A stretch of DNA of 64,000 bases, from positions 682,001-746,000 of the forward strand of contig JBFIES010000001.1 of the NCBI GenBank assembly GCA_041603235.1. Direction: 5' to 3'. The notes below the pieces were generated by a model. It saw only the letters and a list, made by a program, of their open reading frames with translations. It was not told the origin of the DNA and did not search any database. Below, in pieces: positions 24,497-33,016 of the stretch. The DNA is from Panacagrimonas sp041603235 (GTDB lineage: Bacteria > Pseudomonadota > Gammaproteobacteria > Nevskiales > Nevskiaceae). Within the stretch, counting starts at the first letter, position 1; each line of letters begins with the position of its first letter. The translations under genes and the position numbers were made by a program.

Positions 24497-26734
24497 CTAT
24501 GCCAGCATGGCCTGAAGCGCATCGTTCAGGGTCTTGCTGGGCCGCATGACCGCGTCCAGCTTGGCATCGTCTGGCATGTAATAGCCGCCGATATCCGCCG
24601 GCTGGCCCTGGACAGCGCCCAGCTCACTGATGATCTTCTCTTCGTTGTCAGCCAGCGTCTTGGCGAAAGGCTTGAAGCGCTCCTGCAATTCCTTGTCCTC
24701 GCTCTGGGATGCCAATTCCTGCGCCCAGTAGAGCGCGAGATAGTACTGACTACCTCTGTTGTCCAGCTCGCCAACCTTGCGAGATGGGCTCTTGTTGTTG
24801 TCGAGCAGCTTGCCAGTGGCGGCATCGAGTGCTTTTCCAAGCAATCGAATCTTGGCGTTTTTGTTTTTCTCGCCCAACTCTTCAAGGCTGACTGCCAGAG
24901 CCAGGAACTCACCCAGCGAATCCCATCGCAAATGGTTTTCCTCGATCAGCTGCTTCACGTGCTTGGGCGCCGAGCCACCTGCGCCGGTTTCATACATGCC
25001 ACCACCGGCCATCAGGGGCACAATGGAAAGCATCTTGGCACTGGTTCCGAGCTCCATAATCGGGAACAGGTCGGTGAGGTAGTCGCGCAGGATGTTGCCG
25101 GTCACCGAGATGGTGTCCTTGCCGCGAATGACGCGCTCCAGGGTGTAACGCATGGCGCGCACCTGCGACATGATGCGGATATCCAGACCTTCTGTGTCGT
25201 GATCCGGCAGATACTTCTGCACCTTCTTGATCACCTCAGCCTCATGCGGACGATAGCGATCAAGCCAGAAGACCGCGGGCATGCCCGAACTACGGGCCCG
25301 ATTGACCGCGAGCTTGATCCAATCCTGGATCGCCGCATCCTTGACCTGGCACATGCGCCAGATATCGCCTTCCTCAACGTTCTGGACCATCAGCACATCG
25401 CCCGTATCGATATTCACGATACGCGCTTCGCCGCCCTCTTCGAGTTCAAAGGTTTTGTCGTGAGAGCCGTACTCTTCGGCCTTCTGCGCCATCAAACCGA
25501 CGTTCGGCACAGTCCCCATGGTGACCGGATCAAAATTGCCGTTGGTTTTGCAGAAGTTGATCATCTCCTGATAGATGCGGGCGAAGGTACTCTCCGGATT
25601 GACGGCCTTGGTGTCTTTCGGACGACCATCGGCACCCCACATCTTGCCGCCCAAGCGAATCATCGCTGGCATGGAAGCATCGACGATCACATCGTTGGGA
25701 GCATGCAGGTTGGAAATGCCTTTGGCTGAATCGACCATCGCCAGTTCAGGGCGGTGCTCATGGCAGGCGTGGAGATCACGAATGATTTCTTCGCGCTTTG
25801 AATAGGGCAGCACCTCAATCTTGTCGTAGAGATTGACCAGTCCATTGTTGACGTTGACGCCAAGCTCTTCGAACAGATCGTGGTGCTTGGCAAACGCATC
25901 CTTGTAGTACGTACGTACCGCGTGACCGAACACGATGGGGTGCGAGACCTTCATCATGGTGGCCTTCACGTGCAGCGAGAGCATCAAGCCAGTCTTGCGC
26001 GCATCTTCCATCTGCTCTTCGTAGAACTCGCACAGCGCCTTCTTGCTCATGAACATGCTGTCGACGATTTCACCATCCAGCAACTCGACTTCCGGCTTGA
26101 GCACCTTGGTTTCACCGGATGACGTCAACAATTCCATGCGAACCCTGCAACCCTTCTCCAAGGTCATCGACTTTTCGCCATGGTAGAAGTCGCCGTGCGT
26201 CATGTGCGCAACGTGTGTGCGCGAGGCCATGCTCCATTCGCCCATGCTGTGCGGGTTCTTGCGCGCGGATTCCTTGACTGCCTTGGGTGCGCGTCGATCA
26301 GAATTGCCTTCGCGCAAGACCGGATTCACGGCGCTGCCCAGACACTTGCCGTATCGCTTGCGCAGCTCTTTTTCTTCGTCGGTCTTCGGATCTTCCGGGA
26401 AGTCCGGAATCTTGTAGCCCTTGCCCTGTAATTCCTTGATCGCCGCCACCAGTTGGTGAACCGAGGCGCTGATGTTGGGAAGCTTGATGATGTTGGTATC
26501 CGGGTCCTGAGTCAGCCGTCCCAGTTCAGCAAGATTGTCGGGAATCTTCTGTTCTTCAGTCAGATTCTCCGGAAACTCGCCGAGAATGCGCGCTGCCACC
26601 GAGATGTCGCTGGTCGTAACGGCAACGCCCGCCGGCTCGGCAAAGGAACGAATAATGGGCAGGAAAGCGCGCGTGGCCAGCAGCGGTGCTTCATCGGTCA
26701 ATGTGTAGATGATGGTCGGCCGCTCGGTGCTCAT
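24497..26734 (-). CDS. icd: Isocitrate dehydrogenase (NADP), monomeric type
   Basis: Oxidative decarboxylation of isocitrate to 2-oxoglutarate in the TCA cycle. At 745 residues this is the large monomeric IDH-II class, unrelated in length to the ~416-residue dimeric enzyme. Distinctive stretches include YTLTDEAPLLATRAFLPI at the N-terminus, PNISASVHQL, NPVLREGNSDRRAP, HGDFYHGEKSM, and DPVTMGTVPNVGLMAQKAEEYGSHDKTF in the middle. It is a single gene with 236 bases downstream and 816 bases upstream without any recognised gene. Confidence 0.96.
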   Translation of the reverse strand: MSTERPTIIYTLTDEAPLLATRAFLPIIRSFAEPAGVAVTTSDISVAARILGEFPENLTEEQKIPDNLAELGRLTQDPDTNIIKLPNISASVHQLVAAIKELQGKGYKIPDFPEDPKTDEEKELRKRYGKCLGSAVNPVLREGNSDRRAPKAVKESARKNPHSMGEWSMASRTHVAHMTHGDFYHGEKSMTLEKGCRVRMELLTSSGETKVLKPEVELLDGEIVDSMFMSKKALCEFYEEQMEDARKTGLMLSLHVKATMMKVSHPIVFGHAVRTYYKDAFAKHHDLFEELGVNVNNGLVNLYDKIEVLPYSKREEIIRDLHACHEHRPELAMVDSAKGISNLHAPNDVIVDASMPAMIRLGGKMWGADGRPKDTKAVNPESTFARIYQEMINFCKTNGNFDPVTMGTVPNVGLMAQKAEEYGSHDKTFELEEGGEARIVNIDTGDVLMVQNVEEGDIWRMCQVKDAAIQDWIKLAVNRARSSGMPAVFWLDRYRPHEAEVIKKVQKYLPDHDTEGLDIRIMSQVRAMRYTLERVIRGKDTISVTGNILRDYLTDLFPIMELGTSAKMLSIVPLMAGGGMYETGAGGSAPKHVKQLIEENHLRWDSLGEFLALAVSLEELGEKNKNAKIRLLGKALDAATGKLLDNNKSPSRKVGELDNRGSQYYLALYWAQELASQSEDKELQERFKPFAKTLADNEEKIISELGAVQGQPADIGGYYMPDDAKLDAVMRPSKTLNDALQAMLA

Positions 26735-27550
26735 TTAATTCTCTCCAATTAGTGCAGGCTGGATGCCGCAGCGAGTCTGTTCGCGGGCAGCGCTCCAAAA
26801 GATTCGGTCTTCATTCTAAAGCGCATTGATTTTGCACGCCCAACTTGTCGGAAAAAAGTCGGGAAAATACTGCGTCCTCGGACATCAGCAGAGCGCAAGC
26901 TGGTAAGGGTGGACCGTGTGTTTCCCCTGTCGGAAAGCAGTCTCGTTTCCTAACGCAATGCTCGCCAGATAAAGGGGTGGATCAGCGCGGACGAGGGCAA
27001 TCACCTGTCCGAGGAAAAAGCTCAGATCAATCGCGCCAGACAACATTCCCGGATCCAGCACGAGAAAAGCGAGTGCCAGGAGACGGACTTCGCCTCAAAA
27101 AGATCTGCGCTGCCGTAAGGAGTTTCAGCGGACCTCAAGAAACTGCCCGCAGGTCGCAGGCATATGTGCGATGCCCAGTCCATGATCTCGTCAGTGATTT
27201 CAGCCGGGTGTGCAGCGCTTGCCCGGGAGCAGATATCGCAGTCCGCGTCGATGCCGCTGATTCTACTCAGGCGCTGGGGCAGGCCCGCTATGGTTGATGT
27301 GGCGCTCCAGGGCTTCTTGCCGTAGATCAGTTCGGGATAAGTCTGGACGTGAGTCCGATCCTGCCTCCCCAAGCCTATTTCCACCCCGGCATGGCGGCGT
27401 GCGGGCTCTTGAATGCACTTCGGGGGTGCTGGCCTTCTTATCCCCAGACACTATTCAGAATTGGGCATTCGTTAATTTCGGTCTGCGCGAAATTGGTGCA
27501 TCGCTCTGCCATGTTGAGGCGTACTTTGACCCGCGCGGAATCAGAGTGGC
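26735..27550. other. 816-base stretch without a recognised gene
   Basis: Between the icd start and the ctaB stop. The longest open frames here (for example 27022-27384 on the minus strand, 120 codons with a GTG start; 26845-27297 on the plus strand) have no ribosome binding site or family pattern I recognise, and their residue make-up looks random. It should contain the icd promoter close to 26735. I see no tRNA, repeat array or clear hairpin. Confidence 0.5.
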
Positions 27551-28492
27551 TCAGCGGCTGGCCGGTGCGCCCTGAAACAGATTCATCATTGCTGGAAGGT
27601 AGTGATCGACCAGCAGCAGCGTGAAAATTCCCATCAGATAGAGGATGGAAAAAGCGAAGGTTTTCATTGGCAGACCAGCGACCGGCTTCCACTTGAGCCT
27701 GATCGCGTAGATCAGAAACTGCGCCCCGAGTGCGAGCGCACCCAGCAGATAGAGCCAGCCACTCATGCCCGTGGCAAACGGCAGCACGGTGACCACCAGC
27801 AGCAGCAGGGTGTACAGCAGAACCTGGGTCTTGGTGAACTCGATGCCATGTGTGACTGGCAGCATCGGAATATCTGCCTTCGCGTACTCGTCACGGCGTT
27901 CAATCGCCAGCGCCCAGAAATGCGGCGGGGTCCAGATGAAAATGATGAGGAACAGGATCAGGGCATGCGCGTGGACTTCTCCCGTCACCGCCACCCAGCC
28001 CAACACCGGCGGAGCTGCTCCGGCTGCACCGCCAATCACAATATTCTGCGGCGTGGCGCGCTTCAGGTAGAGCGTATAGACACCCGCATAGCCGATGAGC
28101 GTGAACTGAGTTAGCCAGGCCGTCAGCGGATTAACCCAGAACCACAGCACGCCGAAGCCTGCCAGGCCCAGCAGCGTGGCAAAGGCAATGCACTCGGTCA
28201 TGCTCAGCGTACCGGTCACCAGCGGACGACCACAGGTTCTTGCCATGCGCCGGTCAATATTGCGATCAATGATCTGGTTGACCGCAGCCGCAGAAGCCGC
28301 CTGCAGTCCGATACCGATCGTTCCCCACAGCAAGGCGGACCATGGCGGCATCCCGGGCACGGCGAGAAACATGCCGACCACAGCAGTAAACACGATCAAC
28401 ATCACCACGCGTGGTTTGCACAGTTCGTAATACTCGTGCAGGCGACCAGGCGCGGCTTTATTTGCGGCCAGGGTTTCGGGTGCAACGCTCAT
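27551..28492 (-). CDS. ctaB: Protohaem IX farnesyltransferase (haem O synthase)
   Basis: Membrane prenyltransferase that adds a farnesyl group to haem B, giving haem O for the oxidase. The UbiA-family Asp-rich motif is visible as NQIIDRNIDRRMARTCGRPL, and a second site DEYAKADIPMLP follows IERR. About nine hydrophobic segments span the protein. I place the start at 28492 (MSVAPETL), where ATG overlaps the ctaA stop as ATGA and GGAG lies upstream; an in-frame ATG at 28510 lacks such a site. The length is then 313 residues. Confidence 0.94.
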   Translation of the reverse strand: MSVAPETLAANKAAPGRLHEYYELCKPRVVMLIVFTAVVGMFLAVPGMPPWSALLWGTIGIGLQAASAAAVNQIIDRNIDRRMARTCGRPLVTGTLSMTECIAFATLLGLAGFGVLWFWVNPLTAWLTQFTLIGYAGVYTLYLKRATPQNIVIGGAAGAAPPVLGWVAVTGEVHAHALILFLIIFIWTPPHFWALAIERRDEYAKADIPMLPVTHGIEFTKTQVLLYTLLLLVVTVLPFATGMSGWLYLLGALALGAQFLIYAIRLKWKPVAGLPMKTFAFSILYLMGIFTLLLVDHYLPAMMNLFQGAPASR

Positions 28493-29562
28493 ACGGCGCG
28501 CTTGCTCCATATGAAGTAATTGAGGCTCACCAGCGTCAACAGAAGGATAGCGGCGCCGGCATTGTGTGCGGCTGCCAACAGCAAGGGCAGCTGCATCAGC
28601 ACGGTACTGATGCCGATGATCACCTGAAGGGATAACGCGCCGATCAGCACGCCGCCATAGATTTTCCAGAAGCGATTCTCACTGCGCAGCAACAACAGAC
28701 CCAGCAGCAGAACAACGCCACTGACCAAAATAGCGCCGATGCGGTGAAACAGATGGATCGTGACTCTTGCGCGGTTGTCCAGCACGCCAAACTCATAATT
28801 GACGCCAAGGCCGCGCCACAAGGTGAACGCTTCCTTCACATCCGTATCCGGCAACCATTGACCGTGGCAGGTCGGCAGGTCCGGGCAGGCCAGCGCAGCG
28901 TAGTTGGTACTGGTCCAGCCGCCGAGGAAAATCTGGCAAACGAGAAGCACCAAGCTCGCAACCGCGAGTGTTGCGACACCGCGCGACCGTTCCGACGCCA
29001 GTGCAACAGACATCGCAGTGCGCGGGGCATCCGGGTGCAGGCCCGCTCGGGTCGACAGCCACATCAGAACAAGCAGGGAAAGGGTTGCCAGTCCGCCGAA
29101 TAGATGGCCTGTCACCACTAGCGGCTTCAACTGCAGCGTCACCGTCCACATGCCCAGGATGCCCTGGAAAATGACCAGTCCGACCAAGGCCCAAGGCAAA
29201 ACGCGCGGCATTGCCGGGTTTTTTGAAAACGCGCTGATGAACGCCATGACGACAATCAGCAATCCGAGCGTGGACGCCGCATAGCGGTGCCCCATTTCCT
29301 TCCAGGCCTTATGGGCTTCAACTGGCCGCTCGGGGAACTTCTGTTCAGCCGCCGCGACTTCGTGATCGGCATCGGGAACGCCGATATGCCCATAGCAGCC
29401 AGGCCAGTCCGGGCATCCCAGACCCGCGTCGGCCAGCCGGACGTAGGCGCCAAACACCACTACGCAGAAGCACAGGAGAATGGAGATCAGATTGATGGAT
29501 CGAAATGCGGTCACGTTCGCGCGGCGAGTCTGGAATGGAGAGGAAGTGCCGGAATCGGTCAC
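28489..29562 (-). CDS. ctaA: Haem A synthase (CtaA/COX15)
   Basis: Oxidises the C8 methyl of haem O to the formyl of haem A. The 357-residue protein has eight predicted membrane segments in two similar four-helix halves. It shows AYVRLADAGLGCPDWPGCYG after helix 1 and the matching NYAALACPDLPTCHGQW in the second half. Histidine ligands appear in HKAWKEMGHRYAAS, VTGHLFGG, HLFHRIGA and AAHNAGA. It is co-transcribed with ctaB (ATGA overlap). Confidence 0.95.
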   Translation of the reverse strand: MTDSGTSSPFQTRRANVTAFRSINLISILLCFCVVVFGAYVRLADAGLGCPDWPGCYGHIGVPDADHEVAAAEQKFPERPVEAHKAWKEMGHRYAASTLGLLIVVMAFISAFSKNPAMPRVLPWALVGLVIFQGILGMWTVTLQLKPLVVTGHLFGGLATLSLLVLMWLSTRAGLHPDAPRTAMSVALASERSRGVATLAVASLVLLVCQIFLGGWTSTNYAALACPDLPTCHGQWLPDTDVKEAFTLWRGLGVNYEFGVLDNRARVTIHLFHRIGAILVSGVVLLLGLLLLRSENRFWKIYGGVLIGALSLQVIIGISTVLMQLPLLLAAAHNAGAAILLLTLVSLNYFIWSKRAV

Positions 29563-29704
29563 TCATTCACCAGGCAATAAGTGGATGGCTACAGGCTACT
29601 GGGGCGTAGTGGCCGGTGCGAGGAGGGATTTTAACCCGCATCGAAGGGCATGAGGATTGGCCAGAATGGTCCTTTCTCACACCAAAGCACCCGGCGAGCC
29701 TCTA

Positions 29705-30337
29705 CTAGCCAATCTGGGAGAGGCGCAGCAGCTTCTTGATGTCCTTCTTGATGCCCTTGAAATCTGCCAGCGTGCCCTCCTGTGTGTCTGTCAGTGCGGG
29801 GTAGGACATTAGCCAGTTGCCATGCGGATCGCTCAGGTACATGGACGCCTCGGCTGGCTGCAAGGTGCTGTGCAAGCGGGTCTCGGCCTGAGTCTCGTCA
29901 GCGACGACCAGAAGCTGTGGATGCTCATCTTTCAGCTCGGCCGCAAGCCGGGTCGCCACATCAACTGAATCGACAATCAGCACACACTGTACGCGGCTGC
30001 GCTTCTCATTGAGTGACAGGCGAACCTGACGGGCCATCACCAGATTTCTGCGGCAGGTTTCCGAACATTCATTGCCCGCCAGGATCAGGTAATTCCATCG
30101 CCCCAGGAGCGCCTCCGGTGCCAGCGCTTCACCATCGGCATCGCGCAGGTTCAGTTCACTGATGGGCAGTGGTTTCGCAGGGTCCAGTAGCTGCCCATAA
30201 TTGGTCGTTCCGCTGGGTCGATAATCCGGAAACCAGAAGTAAAGGACATAGGAAATCAGCAAGGGCAGGAAAAACAGCATCGCGAGCAGAACCAGTTGCA
30301 GGCGCCCGCGTGGTGCTGTTGAGGTGGCGGCATTCAT
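29705..30337 (-). CDS. Membrane-anchored Sco-like protein of the cox cluster
   Basis: A 210-residue protein with one N-terminal membrane segment (LVLLAMLFFLPLLISYVLYFW) and a thioredoxin-like domain outside the membrane. A C-x3-C pair in LAGNECSETCRRNL sits where Sco1/SenC proteins have their copper-binding CxxxC, and DPHGNWLMSYP follows later with a His that could complete a metal site. In Pseudomonas-type clusters an uncharacterised gene occupies this same place between SURF1 and ctaA. Its start overlaps the SURF1 stop by ATGA. A role in copper delivery or oxidase assembly is inference. Confidence 0.7.
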   Translation of the reverse strand: MNAATSTAPRGRLQLVLLAMLFFLPLLISYVLYFWFPDYRPSGTTNYGQLLDPAKPLPISELNLRDADGEALAPEALLGRWNYLILAGNECSETCRRNLVMARQVRLSLNEKRSRVQCVLIVDSVDVATRLAAELKDEHPQLLVVADETQAETRLHSTLQPAEASMYLSDPHGNWLMSYPALTDTQEGTLADFKGIKKDIKKLLRLSQIG

Positions 30338-31059
30338 GAATCAGTCGAGCCTTTAGCTTTGAAATTGAGTTTGATGAAAAGAAACAACAGGGTCGCGGCA
30401 AATGCGAACCACTGTGCAGCGTAGCCATAATGACGCGATGGCGGAACTGGATTGGGCAAACGCCATTCTCGCGCAAATCCCTCGGCGGCATCTTCTGCGA
30501 GCAACAGAACACCATCGGAAACGGGTGATTGATAGATACAAGACAATTGTTCAATCGTCGGATAGCTGATGGGCCTGGGAAACCCTTCTTCCGCGCAGGG
30601 CTCCGCGTTCAACTCGAATCCGGGCCGCGGCAGTGGTCGCCACAAACCCTTGACCTCCCGCTCACCCTCATCGACCTCGATGTCGGGCATCAGGTGCCGG
30701 TTCGGGCTCGCAGCCACCCAGCCGCGGTTAACCATGAGCACGCCACCGCTATCCAGTCGCATCGGCGTCCATACGTGATACCCCGGTACGCGATTGCGGG
30801 TCTGGTGGTCCAGCAAGAGCTGCGAATTGGAGATGTAGTGACCTTTGGCGATCGCGGGCTGAACAGATAGAGCGTCCGGCTGCGGGGTATCGACAGCCAG
30901 TTCCAGTACCGCCTTGAGGTCGCTCTGATCGAATTCAATTTGCAGTTGCTCTTTGAAAGCAGCGCGCTGCAACTGCCACACGCCCAAAGAGACAAACAGC
31001 CCCCCCAGCACCAGGGTGCCGAGGATGGCCCATAGCGGTGGGCGGAAACGGACGCTCAT
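30334..31059 (-). CDS. SURF1 family cytochrome oxidase assembly protein
   Basis: A 241-residue protein with membrane segments at both ends: LWAILGTLVLGGLFVSLGVWQLQRAAFK at the N-terminus and HYGYAAQWFAFAATLLFLFIKL at the C-terminus. The central segment has the family's GHYISNSQLLLDHQTRNRVPGYHVWTP and VNRGWVA motifs. SURF1 proteins help insert haem A into subunit I. The gene overlaps the Sco-like gene downstream by four bases and diverges from the DUF2909 gene. Confidence 0.93.
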   Translation of the reverse strand: MSVRFRPPLWAILGTLVLGGLFVSLGVWQLQRAAFKEQLQIEFDQSDLKAVLELAVDTPQPDALSVQPAIAKGHYISNSQLLLDHQTRNRVPGYHVWTPMRLDSGGVLMVNRGWVAASPNRHLMPDIEVDEGEREVKGLWRPLPRPGFELNAEPCAEEGFPRPISYPTIEQLSCIYQSPVSDGVLLLAEDAAEGFAREWRLPNPVPPSRHYGYAAQWFAFAATLLFLFIKLNFKAKGSTDS

Positions 31060-31127
31060 TGCGCGATGTGTTGCCTGCGAGCTGTGCGCGCTACCATGTC
31101 TTCCTTACTCATCGCCTTCCACGTCAC

Positions 31128-31337
31128 ATGCTGATCAAAGTCATGATCGTCGGCCTGCTGCTGGCCATTGTCGTCGCCCTCGTCCTGGGCGGCGTGTTCC
31201 TGGTCAAGGATCCCAGCACCAGCAAACGCACGGTCAAGGCGCTGTCCTGGCGAGTTGGACTGCAGGTCGCGCTGATTGTTCTGCTTATCGTGGCTTTCTT
31301 TATGGGATGGCTGCAGCCCCACCCTCCCGGCGGTTAA
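31128..31337 (+). CDS. Small twin-transmembrane protein, DUF2909 type
   Basis: A 69-residue protein from the ATG at 31128: MLIKVMIVGLLLAIVVALVLGG, a short charged loop VKDPSTSKRTVKAL, and a second membrane helix VGLQVALIVLLIVAFFMGW. This two-helix hairpin with a TxKxxxAL loop is the DUF2909 pattern, found in the cox clusters of pseudomonads next to SURF1. It is the only plus-strand gene in the cluster and probably supports oxidase assembly, though no activity is known. Confidence 0.8.
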   Translation: MLIKVMIVGLLLAIVVALVLGGVFLVKDPSTSKRTVKALSWRVGLQVALIVLLIVAFFMGWLQPHPPGG

Positions 31338-31360
31338 ACGAAGCTTCAAACACCACCCAA

Positions 31361-31388
31361 AAAGAAGGCCCGTTTCCGGGCCTTCTTT
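31361..31388. terminator. Bidirectional terminator between DUF2909 gene and coxC
   Basis: A perfect 12-bp stem AAAGAAGGCCCG / CGGGCCTTCTTT around a TTTC loop. It has A-rich bases on the left and T-rich bases on the right, so it can end transcription from both converging sides. Confidence 0.85.
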
Positions 31389-31404
31389 CGGATCACTTAT
31401 CGCG

Positions 31405-32283
31405 TCAGAGGACGTAGACAAAGACGAAGAGTCCGATCCACACCACATCGACAAAGTGCCAGTACCAGGCAACGCCTTCAAACCCGAAGTGACTTTCCGG
31501 TTTGAAATGACCAAACATGAGGCGGAACGTAATCGCCGCCAACATGATGGTGCCCAAGGTGACGTGCATGCCATGGAAGCCGGTGAGCATGTAGAACGTG
31601 GAGCCGTAGATGCCGCTGCCCAGCGTCAGGTTCAGCTCGGCATAGGCATGGTGATACTCGATCGCCTGGCAGTACAGGAAGGCGACACCGAGAGCAACGG
31701 TTGCCCACATCCACAGAATGCACGACAGACGATGGTTTTCCTTGAGTGCATGGTGAGCCATGGTAATGGTCACACCCGAGGTCAACAGCAACATGGTATT
31801 GACGAAGGGCAAGCCCCAGGCACCAACAGTCTCGAACTTGCCACCCAGCTCTGAAGGACCGTTATTTGGCCAGATATTCTCGAACATCGGCCAGTGAGTC
31901 AGGTGTGTCGCAATCTTGGTGCCTTCGCCTGACAACCAGGGAATCGACAGCTCACGTGCGTAGAACAGCGCGCCGAAGAAGGCAGCAAAAAACATGACTT
32001 CGGAGAAAATGAACCAAGCCATCGCCATGCGATAGGTGGAATCCACTTCCTTGTTGTAGCTGCCGGCTTCGCTTTCCAGGGAAACCGCGCGGAGCCAGCG
32101 GAAGATGATGTAGACCGCAATCGCAATACCCGGATACAGCAACCAAGGAATCGCGGAGCCCCCTTCAAGGAAATTGCCGAAGGCCTGAATCACCATTGCA
32201 AGACCCAGTGTCAATACAAACGGCCATGCACTCGGATCCGGAACGAAATATTTTTGTGGGGCGGTGCCCGCTTGATTAGCCAT
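31405..32283 (-). CDS. coxC: Cytochrome c oxidase subunit III
   Basis: A 292-residue polytopic subunit of the aa3-type oxidase core, with seven hydrophobic segments. Clear family marks are KYFVPDPSAWPF at the N-terminus, MAWFIFSEVMFFAAFFGALFYAR in the middle, and FHGMHVTLGTIMLA and the C-terminal VAWYWHFVDVVWIGLFV. It is the last gene of the coxB-coxA-COX11-coxC unit and is followed by the bidirectional terminator. Confidence 0.97.
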   Translation of the reverse strand: MANQAGTAPQKYFVPDPSAWPFVLTLGLAMVIQAFGNFLEGGSAIPWLLYPGIAIAVYIIFRWLRAVSLESEAGSYNKEVDSTYRMAMAWFIFSEVMFFAAFFGALFYARELSIPWLSGEGTKIATHLTHWPMFENIWPNNGPSELGGKFETVGAWGLPFVNTMLLLTSGVTITMAHHALKENHRLSCILWMWATVALGVAFLYCQAIEYHHAYAELNLTLGSGIYGSTFYMLTGFHGMHVTLGTIMLAAITFRLMFGHFKPESHFGFEGVAWYWHFVDVVWIGLFVFVYVL

Positions 32284-32310
32284 GATGCTATTCCCTTGTT
32301 ATCGCTGGTA

Positions 32311-32883
32311 CTAACTCTTGATCTGATCTGCCAAAGCAGCTTTCTCTACTACCGCGTCCGGCACCTCAAAAAAGGTATAGGACAGAGTGACGGTATCTAC
32401 ATCAGCCGGCAGTGCCGGATCCAACATGAAACGAACCGGCATCTCCTTTCGTTCACCTGCCTTGAAGGCCTGCTGGTTGAAACAAAAGCATTCCGTCTTC
32501 TTCATGTGCCGCGCTGCATCCCAAGGCGCAACATTGGGGACGGCCTGCGCAACGAGGTCGCGAGATTCGGTATTCGTTGCGTAAAAATTGATGGTCTTGA
32601 GTTCTCCGGGGTGCACCATGACCTGAGCCTGCTCAGCGCGAAACTCCCACGGGCGCCCTCCATTCACTGTTGTCACGAACAACACTTTGATGGACCGGCT
32701 CTCATCTACAACTGTCACCGCTGCAACGGCCGTCGCTTCACCTGTGGTCTTGCCGTTGATTCCGGTGATCTTGCAAAGCGCGTTGTACAGGGGCCCCAAG
32801 GCGAAGCCAAACCCGAACATGGCAACCACCACCACGACTAGTCGCAGGCTGTGCTGCTTGCCGGCATTGCTTCGATCGTTCAT
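32311..32883 (-). CDS. ctaG: Cytochrome c oxidase assembly protein COX11/CtaG
   Basis: Copper chaperone that helps form the CuB centre of subunit I. It is a 190-residue protein with one N-terminal membrane helix (RLVVVVVAMFGFGFALGPLYNALCKITGING), an immunoglobulin-like periplasmic domain, and the copper-binding motif KTECFCFNQQAF. I take the ATG at 32883, which overlaps the stop of the small upstream gene as TGATG; a GTG one codon earlier is possible. Confidence 0.95.
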   Translation of the reverse strand: MNDRSNAGKQHSLRLVVVVVAMFGFGFALGPLYNALCKITGINGKTTGEATAVAAVTVVDESRSIKVLFVTTVNGGRPWEFRAEQAQVMVHPGELKTINFYATNTESRDLVAQAVPNVAPWDAARHMKKTECFCFNQQAFKAGERKEMPVRFMLDPALPADVDTVTLSYTFFEVPDAVVEKAALADQIKS

Positions 32884-33002
32884 CACCGCGTCTGCATGTA
32901 GACGAAGCCCGCGAGGATCGCCACTGCGAGCGCGACATGCACCAGCGCAAGAATCACGTTCTTGCGCTGGCGTGCCTGCTTGTTGCTAGCGGGGGCGCTC
33001 AT
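32883..33002 (-). CDS. Cytochrome oxidase small assembly protein (39 residues)
   Basis: An easily missed gene between coxA and COX11. It encodes a short basic N-terminus (MSAPASNKQARQRKN) and a single membrane helix VILALVHVALAVAILAGFVY, ending MQTR. The same place in other proteobacterial cox clusters holds a similar small single-helix protein. The stop overlaps the COX11 start and the start lies 14 bases after the coxA stop, consistent with translational coupling. Confidence 0.8.
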   Translation of the reverse strand: MSAPASNKQARQRKNVILALVHVALAVAILAGFVYMQTR

Positions 33003-33016
33003 GCTTAGCCCAATGA

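Noticed and set aside
24482..25729. Long open frame of 415 codons on the plus strand opposite isocitrate dehydrogenase, and similar long antisense frames opposite dacB (60680-61792), coxA (33140-34144) and the acetaldehyde dehydrogenase (10422-11399)
   Set aside because: They mirror the codon pattern of strong genes on the other strand, have no family pattern or binding site, and are expected in GC-rich DNA.
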